64,000 nucleotides of DNA, taken from assembly GCA_004154925.1 (NCBI GenBank), contig QJNS01000061.1, positions 248,001 to 312,000 on the forward strand. Direction: 5' to 3'. Positions 25,401 to 35,217 of the stretch are shown one piece after another (the stretch's first letter is position 1; every line of letters begins with the position of its first letter). The notes beneath the pieces were generated by a model that was not told the DNA's origin, ran no database searches, and worked only from the letters and a program-made list of their open reading frames with translations. The stretch is from Monosporascus cannonballus. Lineage: Eukaryota > Ascomycota > Sordariomycetes > Xylariales. The translations under genes were made by a program, and so were the position numbers.

Positions 25401-27862
25401 AAAAAAAACGAAAAAACGGCATTTAAAACAATACGTAGACTTTACGAATACAAAGTAATATCTATAAAATTTATTAATGCCCTCGCCAGTTTTTACAGTT
25501 TGATCATAATTACTTTTCGATAATTCTTGCATAAATTCGTATTTGTTTACCTCGATAACATTCTTATTTATTTTGAAACTTTGAAAAAATATAAAAGATA
25601 TATCGCTTAAGTACTTAAAGTCTTCAAAAAGACAAATATTCGAATTAACCCAGCAAAAAAAATATATGGTATATGCAAAAGCTGGACTTTTTAGGATTTA
25701 CTTTTACGTCCGGCTAAATTTAGATTTAATGTTCTAAGATAAAAGCAGTTAATAACTGGTCCATCTCTAATAAGACGACTATTATAGATATCTAGCAAAT
25801 CTTAGAATTTACTAATTACGGACGCAGTGTAATCAAAGGATATAAAAACATAATTAGACCATTAACGAAACTTATTATTAAAAAATATATCGAAAAAGAA
25901 TTTGAACTTTTTTTAAAAAGAAAAAAAAAGAATATTTCGAAAACTAAAAAAGAATAATTACCAGTAAACCTATCGTAAAAATATCAAACCTAAACAAAAA
26001 AAACAAGTAAAAACCAATACCTTAAAAGACGCCTTAAATACTGTTTTAAAATTATAAAAGAATTATAAAAAGTTATATCCAGTAGCATATTATTTAAAAG
26101 CATTCTGAAATGCAAAACTTAAATACTAAATTTGCAGTAAAAAGCTATTACCAATTATTAACGCTTTTTAAAAATGCGAACGTTTTTTAATCGAATTAAA
26201 AAAACTCTTTAATATTTAAAAAAATTCAAAAACGTTATTCGATTTATTAAAATTTAATTTCAGAATATACTATATTAAAGGGAAAAAATATCTAGGCGAA
26301 TACTTTTACTCGTAAACGAAATTATAAAATTTAAATTCTCTTTACAGATATATAAATATTATAGTACATTAAGGATAGCACTGTATAATTATACGAAATA
26401 ATGAAAAAACCGACCTTCGAAATTTTAATACGGTTTCGGAATTCCTACGATACAAAGAAAGAGGAAAAAAATCTACCAGCAAAAAAACATAATCGAAAAA
26501 TCAGTGCCTGTACTATAGCAGAATTTATGTTTCCAAGAAATAGAAAGAACAATTCGTAAAGGAATTCTATAAAAACTTATTATATAAATGCTAAGAAATT
26601 TTCAAAACTATTAAACGGCTACAAAAACGATATAATTTTTCAAAGCTACGCTGTATAGTCAAAAAAGTTATCAAAAATTATAATATCTACAATAAAGCTA
26701 AAAAAGCACGCTATGAGCTCTATAGGCTATTATAATCTACCGATATTTTTAACAAGGTATAAAACACTATAATTTAAAACTTTATTATTAATCTACTGTT
26801 ATCAACAAAGCTTAGTTACTAGAATCGAATATAACGGAATCTAGGTAATCGTCGACAGATTTATCAAATATAAATACTTTGTACCTTTTAAAAAAACGTA
26901 ATAATAAAACAATTAGCCTATATCTCTATTAAGATTTATCTCGACAAATATAAAATATCAGAAAAAATTATTTCCAACGAAAATACGTTTTGAATTTCAA
27001 AGTTCGACATTAAATCTTTTTAAACAAATAAGTACTAAACTTAAAATCTTAATAATATATTATTCTTAAACGAATAATTAAATAGAAAGACTTAATTAAA
27101 CTTTAAAACAATATTTTCGAAACTATATTATTTATCTATAAAATAATTAAATAAATTTTTTATTACTAGTACAAATCGTTTATAATATATTTATTAGCGA
27201 AAACATAAGCGTATCTTTTTATATAGCTATATATAGATATAAAATAAAATAAAATAACCTAAATAACTACTTAACCAAGCACTAAAGATTATTATAATTG
27301 CTCTAAAAGCGAAAATAATCTTAATAAAAATTATAATAATTCAAACTTATTTCTAAAACAAATTACAATTTTTTAATAAAAATAACCCAGTATTATAATA
27401 AGAAAAAGATTAACAGATTCATTTTACCGAAAGAAAATAAGGTTTATTTATTACGATAAAAACAAAACGCAACTTCGAATATTTTATAAATTAAAATAAA
27501 AAGACTCTAGCGATAAACTTAATTTTAAAGAACTTAGTGCGTTTAAAATTAAGGAAATTATTTTCAAAACTAATTATCCATCATCATTACTTAAAAATAT
27601 AAAGATATATCCCGTTTTTCACAGTTTTTTTTTACTAAAACTAGTATCTAAGAAATATCTCCTTAAAAATAACCTTAAAAATTAAGAAAACCTTTAACGA
27701 ATACGAAATCGAATAAATACTAAATTCTAGAATAATTAAAAACAAATTTTATTACCTAGTAAATTGAAGAAACTACATATTTAAAGAAAATATATAAAAA
27801 CTCCTTAACTATTTAACGAATATAATAAATCTAATTAAAACGTTTTATTGCTAAAATCCTGA
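22446..27862 (+). pseudogene. G2 gag-pol remnant (zinc knuckle, RT, integrase, chromodomain)
   Basis: The CCHC zinc knuckle at 23631-23672 reads YFNYTKKGHFENEY, with three Cys changed to Tyr. The RT active site at 25548-25571 reads YLDNILIY (YLDD expected). An RNase H end lies near 26270-26330. The integrase motif VIVDRFIKYKYFVPF at about 26845-26889 keeps its Asp. A chromodomain at about 27700-27845 reads NEYEIE, ILNSRI, KFYYLVN, followed by NPDQPSLMRPK. Family and order fit a fungal chromovirus. Short minus-strand open frames over this region are shadows. Confidence 0.85.
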
Positions 27863-28526
27863 TCAACCGTCTCTAATGCGGCCAAAGTTGCAAGCAACAA
27901 AGATCTCCCGTTTAAATCTAGGTTTACGACGTTCTAACCTAAAAAATAAACGTTTTCGCAATAACGTCTATTTCGAAAACAAACCGTTCTTATTCTGCTT
28001 ATATACACCGTTATTCTTTCTTTAGTTTTTTCTATTTTTCTAATTAATTTAATTTATATCTTTTCTTCAAAATAATTACGGCTTTTTTTCAACACTTTTT
28101 GCTAAAGGTATAAATACTGTAGTCGATCAATAAGCTCTTAAAATTTCTCTTTTGGTTAACGAAATGCTTTTTTCTAACGTTAATACAAATTATCTAATTT
28201 CTTTTCGACAACTTCTTAAAAAGCTGTTTTTAACTTTATGTTATTTTTTTAAATAATTATATTTTTCGTCTAATTTGATTAGAAAGTTCATAATTGAAAC
28301 GTTATAAGCAAAACGCTAATAACGAGTACAATAATTACAACTTAAAATTTTAAAAAGGTAAAAATATTCGGTTTCGCTAAAACTAATATAATTAAAATAA
28401 AAGAATGCCCTGGCGCCAAAATTTTTAATATAGTTAATACGAACGTTGCAAGAATTACGTTAATTCAAACGGGGTTTTTTTTTTCTTTTCGAATACGGCC
28501 TATTATAGTAAAATCAACTAAGACAT
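27863..28526 (-). pseudogene. antisense ORF of G2: Cys-motif and coiled-coil protein remnant
   Basis: On the strand opposite to G2 pol a frame reads ILSCNYCTRY (a CX2C motif) and then a long amphipathic stretch with IMNFLIKLDEKYNYLKK, SCRKEIR and LEKSISLTKREILRAY. It stays readable to a TGA at 27863-27865, abutting the pol chromodomain end. The N-terminal part is in another frame, so an indel is likely. The layout (Cys motif, coiled coil, antisense, between pol and 3' LTR) is the same as in the other Gypsy family. Confidence 0.6.
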
Positions 28527-28609
28527 CTCTAGAAACTCCCTGTAACAAAATAAAATGGCCATCTACGGTTTTTATTTTTTAGACAAAAATCCTCAAAAAA
28601 AAGAAATAA

Positions 28610-29329
28610 TATTATAGAAATAAAGATTCCTATCTCTAAAAAACCAACTTTTAAAGTCTAGCGCGGACCTGTTACGGCTAAACCTCGGATAAAAAAATTT
28701 AGTTTTCAAAATATTTTAATTAATCTGAATAATTTTACAAATCTGAGACCAACTTATATAAATTATATAAATTATATAAATTATATAAATTTATAATATA
28801 CTTACTTTAAAATCTTAAAATACATAATAAATCGATTTTATACATAAATAGCGTTTCTTTAATTTCGCTTTTTAGCTATTAATTTAAATTTTTAATCTAG
28901 AAATAACTATGTCGTTTTCTAATTAAGAGAAAGGATTTTAAATCTTTTTAATAAGCAAATTATTGAATTATTTCTCGCTCTATTATTAAATTAGAGTAGG
29001 AAGAGAATTGGTCTTAATCAGTGCGAATAAGCAAGCTATATCACGATATGAAAAGGGATTATCGAGATGATAAATTTAATCCGATTATATTAATAGTATT
29101 AAACCTCGATAACTGAAGTAGTAGAAAATATGATAAGTAGTAATAGTCGTGGATAATGCCTAGGGGTTGAACCCAGAGCGAAAAAGAACTTCTTAATATA
29201 TATGCGAGACCCGGGCTTTCTTATCAGCCGAGCCTGATTATGAGCGTCACACTTTGCTCTATTTCATTATTACCTATAAATTAAGAGCTTTTTCAGATAC
29301 TGCTTATATTTCTAGGTGAACATATAACA
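28610..29329 (+). repeat. G2 3' LTR with insertion
   Basis: Matches the 5' LTR (9481-9910) from TATTATAGAAAT to ATATAACA. It is 290 bp longer because a GC-richer 267-bp segment interrupts it. The terminal TG is TA but the terminal CA is kept. Sequence after the LTR (GGTTCGTT) resembles the sequence after the 5' LTR (AATTCGTT) for a few bases only. Confidence 0.75.
28989..29255 (-). mobile_element. SINE-like insertion with tRNA-like head
   Basis: A 267-bp segment absent from the 5' LTR of the same element. It is flanked by imperfect direct repeats, GCTCTATTATTA (28977-28988) and GCTCTATTTCATTATTA (29256-29272). On the minus strand it contains GTGTGACGCTCATAATCAGG, like a tRNA anticodon arm. 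Next comes CTGGG-TTCAACC-CCTAG, which folds as a T-arm and matches a pol III B box. A tail follows with little RIP damage. The interpretation as a tRNA-derived SINE is inference. Confidence 0.5.
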
Positions 29330-30160
29330 GGTTCGTTATAATAAACCTTGTTAGTACTTCGAAAATTTCGAATTAAAATAATATTTTTACAAAATATAAA
29401 ACTATAAGAAATCACTTTCGTAAATATAATATTCATTTACAAAATCAATTTTCTATTAATATTTTATAAGCTTATTTTAAAAAAACTAATTCGAACTATT
29501 TAAAATTATTTTAGGTTTTACTAGGTTTATATCGACAAACCTTTCAAAAATAAAAAGTAATATTTTATTTTATTTACGTTTTTATATTTTTATTGGATTC
29601 GAAAATAAAATTTTATTTTTATAAATAAAAAATATTTTAAGCCAATTATTTATAAACAACTTATTTTATAATAAAGTAATTCGTTTCTTTAAATATAGTT
29701 ATAAATTTTAATACAAAGAATATTAAAAAAAAAAAGTAACGAAAGTATTTCGCTAATAACGTATTAATTAAAACTTATCAAAACATATAATCGAAAATAT
29801 TAAAATTTTTCTAAATGTATTTATTATTTCGTATTATTTTTTTAGTAGTAATAATATTACTAATATTTAATAACGTATTTTTTTAAACTTATTAAATTTC
29901 GATAACCTTTAACTTTAGAAACAAATCGTCGGCTATTACTTGAAAATACGTAAATTGTATAAGTTTTCGATATAGGAATTAATATATTAATTAATACGTA
30001 AGTTCATTCTTTAAGTAAACTATTTTTTTCTAGGTTGGCCGTATTTGTCTATTATCTTTATACTTAAGCTGCTACCGTATTAACAAAACGAACGTAAAAT
30101 TAAGTTAAGTTAATTTATTTGTATAACTATTTTAAATTAAAATACATTATTGTAACGTAG
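29330..30160. other. AT-rich sequence without recognisable gene
   Basis: Heavily RIP-type sequence following the G2 3' LTR. I see no protein motif, LTR or RNA gene in it. Confidence 0.5.
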
Positions 30161-30164
30161 CTGG

Positions 30165-30285
30165 AAGCTTGTTGCATGCGCTCTTATAAGATGGATTTGG
30201 GTGCTCAAACTCTAATTAGGGGTTTGAAATTGCTGATCTTTTGGTCTTGTGATTAGCGTCGCACCCTCGCTTATCTCACACTTAT
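30165..30285 (-). repeat. Second SINE-like or tRNA-like fragment
   Basis: A 120-bp GC-richer patch in AT-rich surroundings. On the minus strand it shares with the 29-kb insertion the order GTGCGACGCTAATCA followed by TTTCAAACCCCTA, that is, the anticodon-arm-like and T-arm-like parts. Bases GGGTGC and GCACCC bracket 68 bp and could pair. It is shorter between the shared blocks than the other copy. It could instead be an unrelated structured remnant. Confidence 0.35.
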
Positions 30286-30299
30286 ATTTCGAACTAAAT

Positions 30300-30960
30300 T
30301 TTTATTATATTCTATCTGCGAAATACGTAAAAAGATATATTACTTAATATTTGGAACGATTATATCGAAGGCGAAAAACTTATTCAAATTATGAAATTTC
30401 AGCTAAAAAATATCGAAAAAACTTTTTATACAAAATATTGAGAAAAATAAGATTGGAATATTACTTGTTTTGCTTTTACTATTAACGAAATGAATAATTC
30501 CTAACCCGTTTTTTGAACTGCTATATCTTAAATCGATAACGAAATAATTCTAAGTATAACTAGATTTTTTATTAAGGCAGTAAGTTTACGATAAGATTAT
30601 CGTACAATAAAAACTTAGTTTATTAACACCTTTAATATTACAGCGTTATACGTTTTTTAAGTTTTGGAAAATATTCTATGATTACAATAAAAAAAGAAAG
30701 AATCTGTTTAACAAACGCGTAACGCTTACATATATATATAATAAAACGACGGCTTAAAAAGCCGCTTTGTAAATGCCGTAATATTTAGCTAATTCAGACG
30801 TCAAAAGGAAGACGAAAACTGGAAATACTATCACTACATCGGCAAGGATATGGAAATACTTTCTACGAAAATCTTAAAGAATTATCGTAATGCGTTCGAA
30901 AACATATACTAATAAAATATAAGCGTATTATATTTAATTAATTTGTACATTATTAACTAA
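30300..30960 (+). pseudogene. Coding ghost of unknown family, interrupted by a solo LTR
   Basis: Before the solo LTR a frame reads EGEKLIQIMKFQLKNIEK and later CFAFTINEMNNS, with several TAA/TAG stops. After it comes a clean stretch, FRRQKEDENWKYYHYIGKD, continuing MEILSTKILKNYRNAFENIY. The base composition and codon structure look like a protein gene under RIP. I do not recognise the family; a DNA-transposon transposase or a host gene are both possible. Confidence 0.35.
30636..30783 (-). repeat. Solo LTR, related to the LTR at 60653
   Basis: 148 bp, TATTACAGCG...TGCCGTAATA. In reverse complement it matches 60653-60803, including the blocks ACAAAGCGGCTT, TTAAGCCG and the AT repeat. The flanks are TTTAA (30631-30635) and TTTAG (30784-30788), a near-perfect 5-bp duplication. 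No internal region accompanies it, so it probably arose by LTR-LTR recombination. Confidence 0.75.
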
Positions 30961-32735
30961 TGAAAATAATTTAATTTAATTCGCTATAATATATTCGAAA
31001 TAAAACGTTTATTAAGTAATATTTTATTTATATAGTTTTTTTTATAATTTGTTTTATTTATTTTATATTAATTATTTTATTGTATTTTGTTTTGTTGTGT
31101 TTTATTTTAATTTACTATAAAAATAAATTCCTTTTACTGTACATTATTATATTTATTTTAAACCTTTTTTTAAACAGGTTTAAAATATTATTTAATATAT
31201 ATATATTTTATAATATACGTATATAAAAATTTTATATTTAAAGTAATAATATTGTTTTAAAAAAGACTTATAAATAAATTATTTAAAACATCGCACTATT
31301 ATTGTCTTATTTTACTTATATTATATATAATATATTATAAATATTTACGCAATTAGGTTTTCATATAATTGTATTTTTAATTAATTCTAATTAATTAATT
31401 TTGATTTTAATCTTATTATTTAAAGAAAATAAGTAATGTTTTATTATAACGCGCGTAAAATTAAAAAGTTAATACGTATATCAATTAACCTATTAATTCG
31501 CGTATTAATTAATACATCAAGTTTTATTTAAAGCCGAAAAGAAGTTTACAATTTTAAAACGAGAAAAGTAAATATTTATCTAAAGGCAAAAGTATGATTA
31601 AAAACAAAGGCAAAACTAAGCTAACAGGTTAAAAACCGTTATAAATATAACCGGCATAATTAAAAAGCTCAAATAATAAAAACTCAATAATAAATATTTT
31701 AAGTTTTATTAAATAATATTTTTAAATTAATTCATTTTTCATTAAATCGTTATATTTTGAAAAATCTATAAATATTTTAAAAGATTTTAAATTTGTATTA
31801 TTAAAAGCCCAATTTTAACGTTTTATATGAAAAATAATCTAAGATTTATTTAGCGAAGCAAATTTTCGATTTTAACAGTTAATTGTAAAAACGTAATAAA
31901 GATACTTCAAATTATTATTATTACGTTTTTTATTAATATATTTATAGTAAAAATATACTTATTAATTACCGTATTAATTATTAATATTTATTAAGTCTTA
32001 TTATATTTAGAATAAAGGCATTATTATAATAATAATAAAACTAAAAGACTTATTTAATATATAATTAAAATAATAATGCCGTTGAGTTTACTAAGTTTTC
32101 TTAAATATAACGGCCTTATTTTTATACTTTAATTATTAGTAAAAACCGTGAAAATTTATATATAACGAAAATAAAAACGAAAAACTTAATAAACTCAAAT
32201 TCAAGAAAATTAACTAAAAAAGAAAATAACGATAACATAAAATATATATTATTAAACGAACTGAAAAATTATGCCATTTTAAAATTATATATAAAAATGA
32301 ACCAGAATAATTATTAAATTAATATCTAGATAAAATTTATTATTTATTTCCTATCGACATTAACGATCATAATTTCGAATTATTTAAGTTTTCTAAAATA
32401 ATTTGAAAAAAAAGTTTAATACGTTAATTAATAGAATATTATTTTTATTATTAATAAGTAAGTTATAATATATTACATAGATATTTTAAATATATTATTA
32501 ATGTATAAATTGATACGATATTATATTATAATTAATTTTATAAATAGAAAAATCTATTTAAATATAATATTAAAATATTTAAAATTTAGAATTAATACAT
32601 AAAAATAATGTTTAATAATATATTATTTTAAATTATATAAATTTTTTATTTTTATATTATTAATATGTATTGTATTTATATAATTAATATTTAATTTTTA
32701 AAATAAATATTTACAAGTAGTTAATTATTTTGCAC
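30961..32735. other. AT-rich sequence without recognisable gene
   Basis: Extremely AT-rich and RIP-like. No motif, LTR or RNA gene was recognised. It ends at a sharp rise in GC near 32740. Confidence 0.5.
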
Positions 32736-32739
32736 TTTT

Positions 32740-32886
32740 GGGCATTGACGAATAATTAATCCGTAGGTAATTTCATTTTATCCACGCACTCCAATTAACC
32801 ACCCACGTAAATTATTACCCACCCACGGATACCCGTGGTAGGAAATTTTAGCGTGGGCGAGCGGGTAGTACAAACCCTATTTGCTC
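32740..32886 (-). repeat. Possible hAT-type transposon end
   Basis: A 147-bp segment rich in CCCACCCACG and CCCGTGG words. On the minus strand it starts TAGGGTTTGTACTACCCGC, reminiscent of hAT-superfamily termini with repeated ACCCG words (family knowledge). It forms the exact left edge of the GC island. No partner terminus was found in the window, so this is tentative. Confidence 0.25.
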
Positions 32887-33860
32887 CGCATGCTCTCCAT
32901 GCCCAACCATAAGTCATTGCTGCAAGACTTTTTCTTACGGCAGTCGAATCGGTTCACAAAGCAGGGTGTGGTGGGTTTTGCCTTTATCTGGTATATCATT
33001 ACGGAATTCGGTTACCCTAAGCGCCTACGAGCTATGTCTGAGTGAGGATACGAGCTAGTCATTGGACGGGGGGAGCGCTCTGATGTCAAGGGACGGTATC
33101 AGCCATTCGGGTCACCTAAATTGTACTCACCACACCCATACGATGGTTCGCGTCCCCAAACACACTTACCCTCAAGCATCAACTCACCCCTAGAATCATC
33201 GTACCTACCAGAAAAGGCATGTCTTAGCTCGGCCGAGGAGTCTGGCGACCTTCTTCGCCTTTCCGCTCTGTTTTATTAGAGGGGTGCTGTATTTACTTCA
33301 ACTACGTGTCCTCATGAATGGAGTAAAAGTAGCTCATGCATGTATGATCAAGCGACTTCGATGTACATGAATATAGGGTGGACCGGGTAGTTGGTATTAA
33401 GGGGCACTTATGCATGCGCCTAATTTGTGCGGGAAAATTCGAAGTCACTCAACAAATATCCCATTGCTATAGCTGCTACATCTATAAGCATGGCCTTGAA
33501 TATCCTAGGCACTGCGGCAGTCGGCAATTCCAGGGTCCTAGGGTTCGCAAAAAAAGATCTAAATCACGGCGCGCGGCACCCGTGAGGACCGAGAAGAAAT
33601 GCGAAGCTGAAGTAAGTTTTCGATGTGCCCGACTCCGACAGGAGCGGCGGTCATATTCAGGTGCTGTACTCATGAAACCTGAGAACAGGCTGTTTGGTAC
33701 CGCCGCTCGTAGGTTTAACCTATATCAGCGCCGACACCTAGCTGAGATTCTGGCGATAACCTTCTTAGATAAGGGTTAATATGGTGGCGAGGGAAGACGA
33801 AAGAAGACCAGAACGGAGGGGGGCGAGTGTTGCAGTTCTTTGAAAAACCCAAGGCACAGC
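32887..33860. other. Upstream flank of the secreted-protein gene, not RIP-mutated
   Basis: About 1 kb of ordinary base composition with CA and TG present at normal frequency. The 133-codon plus-strand frame at 33378-33779 is very basic, shows no recognisable domain and overlaps open frames on the other strand, so I do not call it a gene. The region may hold the promoter of the gene that begins at 33964. Confidence 0.5.
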
Positions 33861-33870
33861 AATATATATT
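33861..33870 (+). promoter_or_regulatory. TATA-like element upstream of the secreted-protein gene
   Basis: AATATATATT lies 94 bases before the chosen ATG at 33964, a plausible core-promoter position for a fungal gene with a short leader. It is surrounded by GC-balanced sequence, so it stands out locally. No experimental support. Confidence 0.4.
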
Positions 33871-33963
33871 CAAGAGCGCTTCCGCCTTCCCCGGAGAATG
33901 TTGTCTCTCGCTCATCGCACCCACTCACTGTAATAATCGCGGATCCAGAGAGCAACATCAAGC

Positions 33964-34650
33964 ATGCGCCTCTCTCTACTACCAAGCGCCGTGGCCCTCC
34001 TCCTTTGGGCGACGGGCGGATCCAGTGATTCTACCGACAGCAACCTGACGTACCCGTACCCAAACCACATACTCTCGCCCGCCGACATCCAGTGCACGGG
34101 CGCTTTGCTCAATGAGACTGAGGTCGAGATAGCGAAGGAGAAGGCCATCAACTGGGGCATGGATTATCGCATCAACAAGAAGACCGTCGAGATATGGACG
34201 TACGGGAATGCGGCCTGGTGGATCTGCAACTGCAAGCGGATAAGATCGGATCCTGTCATGGAGGAGGAGCTCGTCGATTTCCAGGCCAGACTGGCGGAGC
34301 AGTGCGGGCCGAACCAGAGCGGATGGCTTGTGAGTTTTTTTTACAAAGGATTTCCTCGAACCTTTATCGCCTGGCTTTTGTTTAGCCTTACCCCTCGCCT
34401 ATTATCCCATTATTATGCCCTGGGACATCCAAACGACGCCGTCGGGGTCCTAATAACTCCTCGGCCGTTATCTGATACTAGCCACCCCTATCGCCGTGCC
34501 CACGCTTCTGAAGGCAACGACAAGTACTAACAAAGATTGCCACCACAGTTTATGAAAAAATGGAAGAAAGGCTTCAACCTTGGTACTTCATCGTCTATAC
34601 AGTTCCAGCCAAAATGGACCCTGTGTCCATATATGTGTGTTAGAGGGTAA
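33964..34650 (+). CDS. Small secreted cysteine-rich protein (effector candidate), two exons
   Basis: Exons 33964-34329 and 34549-34650 give 155 residues. Residues 1 to about 20 form a signal peptide (MRLSLLPSAVALLLWATGG). The mature part has six Cys (44, 88, 90, 114, 148, 152), an even number suited to disulfides, and two N-glycosylation sequons (Asn27, Asn50). A central pattern, YGNAAWWICNC...EQCGPNQSGW followed by WKKG, resembles a layout I recall from uncharacterised ascomycete secreted proteins (C, CG, GW, W-K-G). No known domain was identified. It is the only intact gene in the window and sits alone in a non-mutated island between RIP-degraded repeats, the typical setting of plant-pathogen effector genes. 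Role and partner are unknown. Without splicing, the frame would run to 34530 (188 residues) and lose the last two Cys. Confidence 0.78.
34330..34548 (+). other. Intron of the secreted-protein gene
   Basis: Donor GTGAGT at 34330, a perfect branch site TACTAAC at 34525-34531, and acceptor CACCACAG ending at 34548, 17 bases after the branch site. The phase is 0. At 219 bases it is long for a filamentous fungus. A nearer acceptor (TTTAG at 34381-34385) would give a 56-base intron and a different short C-terminus without the WKKG motif. It lacks a good branch site, so I prefer the longer intron. Confidence 0.72.
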
Positions 34651-35000
34651 GACGTTATTCCAAACAAAAAGAAATCCGTGCGCAAAAGACCTGGTTGTGG
34701 GATGACGAGAATATAGGTGGGCAAATTTTTGACCCTTTAATCATAGGAATAAGCAACTGCCGTATTACGAAGGGAAGCATCAGGGTGGCTAGAATCCATA
34801 CGCGGAAGAAACCGGCGGGTGATTACTGGAAACGCTGAGTTGGTTAAAATTTCCCATATTTCGGACGATCGCCGGGGTTTCTAATTGGAACCAGAGAAAG
34901 AAATAACTTCAAACCAAACCTGAAAGCACCAACTGCCAACACGCCCCCTTGTATCAGGTGATCTCGTGTGAAAGAAAACTCTCAAAACTCTAGAAATTGG
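34651..35000. other. 3' flank of the secreted-protein gene
   Basis: Ordinary base composition. No AATAAA was seen; AATAAG at about 34748 is the nearest variant. No further gene was recognised here. Confidence 0.45.
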
Positions 35001-35004
35001 TCTC

Positions 35005-35139
35005 GAAAGTCTAGCCTGCAGGGATGGGACCTTCTGGCATAGGCCTCAGCTCTGTCAAGGAGTTTCTTGATCCCAGCTGCTTCTGCTGCTGCTATGCCTG
35101 CCCCACGAATTCTGCTTCCATAGTCCATCTCGTAACAAC
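35005..35139 (-). pseudogene. Coding-like fragment, unknown protein
   Basis: On the minus strand a frame with coding character reads YEMDYGSRIRGAGIAAAEAA, then IKKLLDRAEAYARRSHP. It is alanine-rich and helical, with balanced codons. It has no start or stop of its own and is cut at its N-terminal side by the palindrome at 35140-35217. It may be a remnant of a host gene or of a transposon protein. Family not recognised. Confidence 0.35.
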
Positions 35140-35217
35140 TGTGACGGCTGCTCTAGTTAACCAACCATTAAACCTAGTCGTACGGTTTAATAGTTGGTTA
35201 AACCCTTAGCCGTCACA
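35140..35217. repeat. 78-bp palindrome made of Gypsy LTR ends
   Basis: TGTGACGGCT ... AGCCGTCACA, with arms of about 35 bp containing TTAACCAAC and ATTAAACC, and a centre near CGTACG. Each arm equals the TGTGACGG terminus of the M-family Gypsy LTR (compare 48738-48790), so two LTR ends are joined head to head. It shows almost no RIP change. There is no obvious target duplication. Confidence 0.85.

Larger units (their letters stand above)
9481..29329 (+). mobile_element. Gypsy chromovirus G2, plus strand, split by M1
   Basis: A second Gypsy family, different from the P and M elements. Its 5' LTR and leader (9481-9969) are separated from the internal region (22446-28609) and 3' LTR (28610-29329) by the 12.5-kb M1 insertion. 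Removing M1 restores the order LTR, leader, gag with zinc knuckle, RT, integrase, chromodomain, antisense ORF, LTR over roughly 7 kb. All frames carry RIP-type stops. As the outermost element of the nest it was the first to insert. Confidence 0.75.

Noticed and set aside
9481..29334. Target-site duplication for G2
   Set aside because: Flanks ACAAA and GGTTC do not match, so none is claimed.
30165..30285. Functional tRNA gene
   Set aside because: A 6-bp outer stem and T-arm-like part can be drawn, but no complete cloverleaf with a proper anticodon loop fits.
33378..33779. 133-codon open frame upstream of the secreted-protein gene
   Set aside because: Very basic, no domain, no signal peptide, overlapped by frames on the other strand, and expected by chance in balanced-GC non-coding sequence.
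35024..35209. 61-codon plus-strand frame ending in FNSWLNP, shared with a frame at 48495-48821
   Set aside because: The shared peptide is only the translation of the Gypsy LTR terminus and palindrome, not a common protein.
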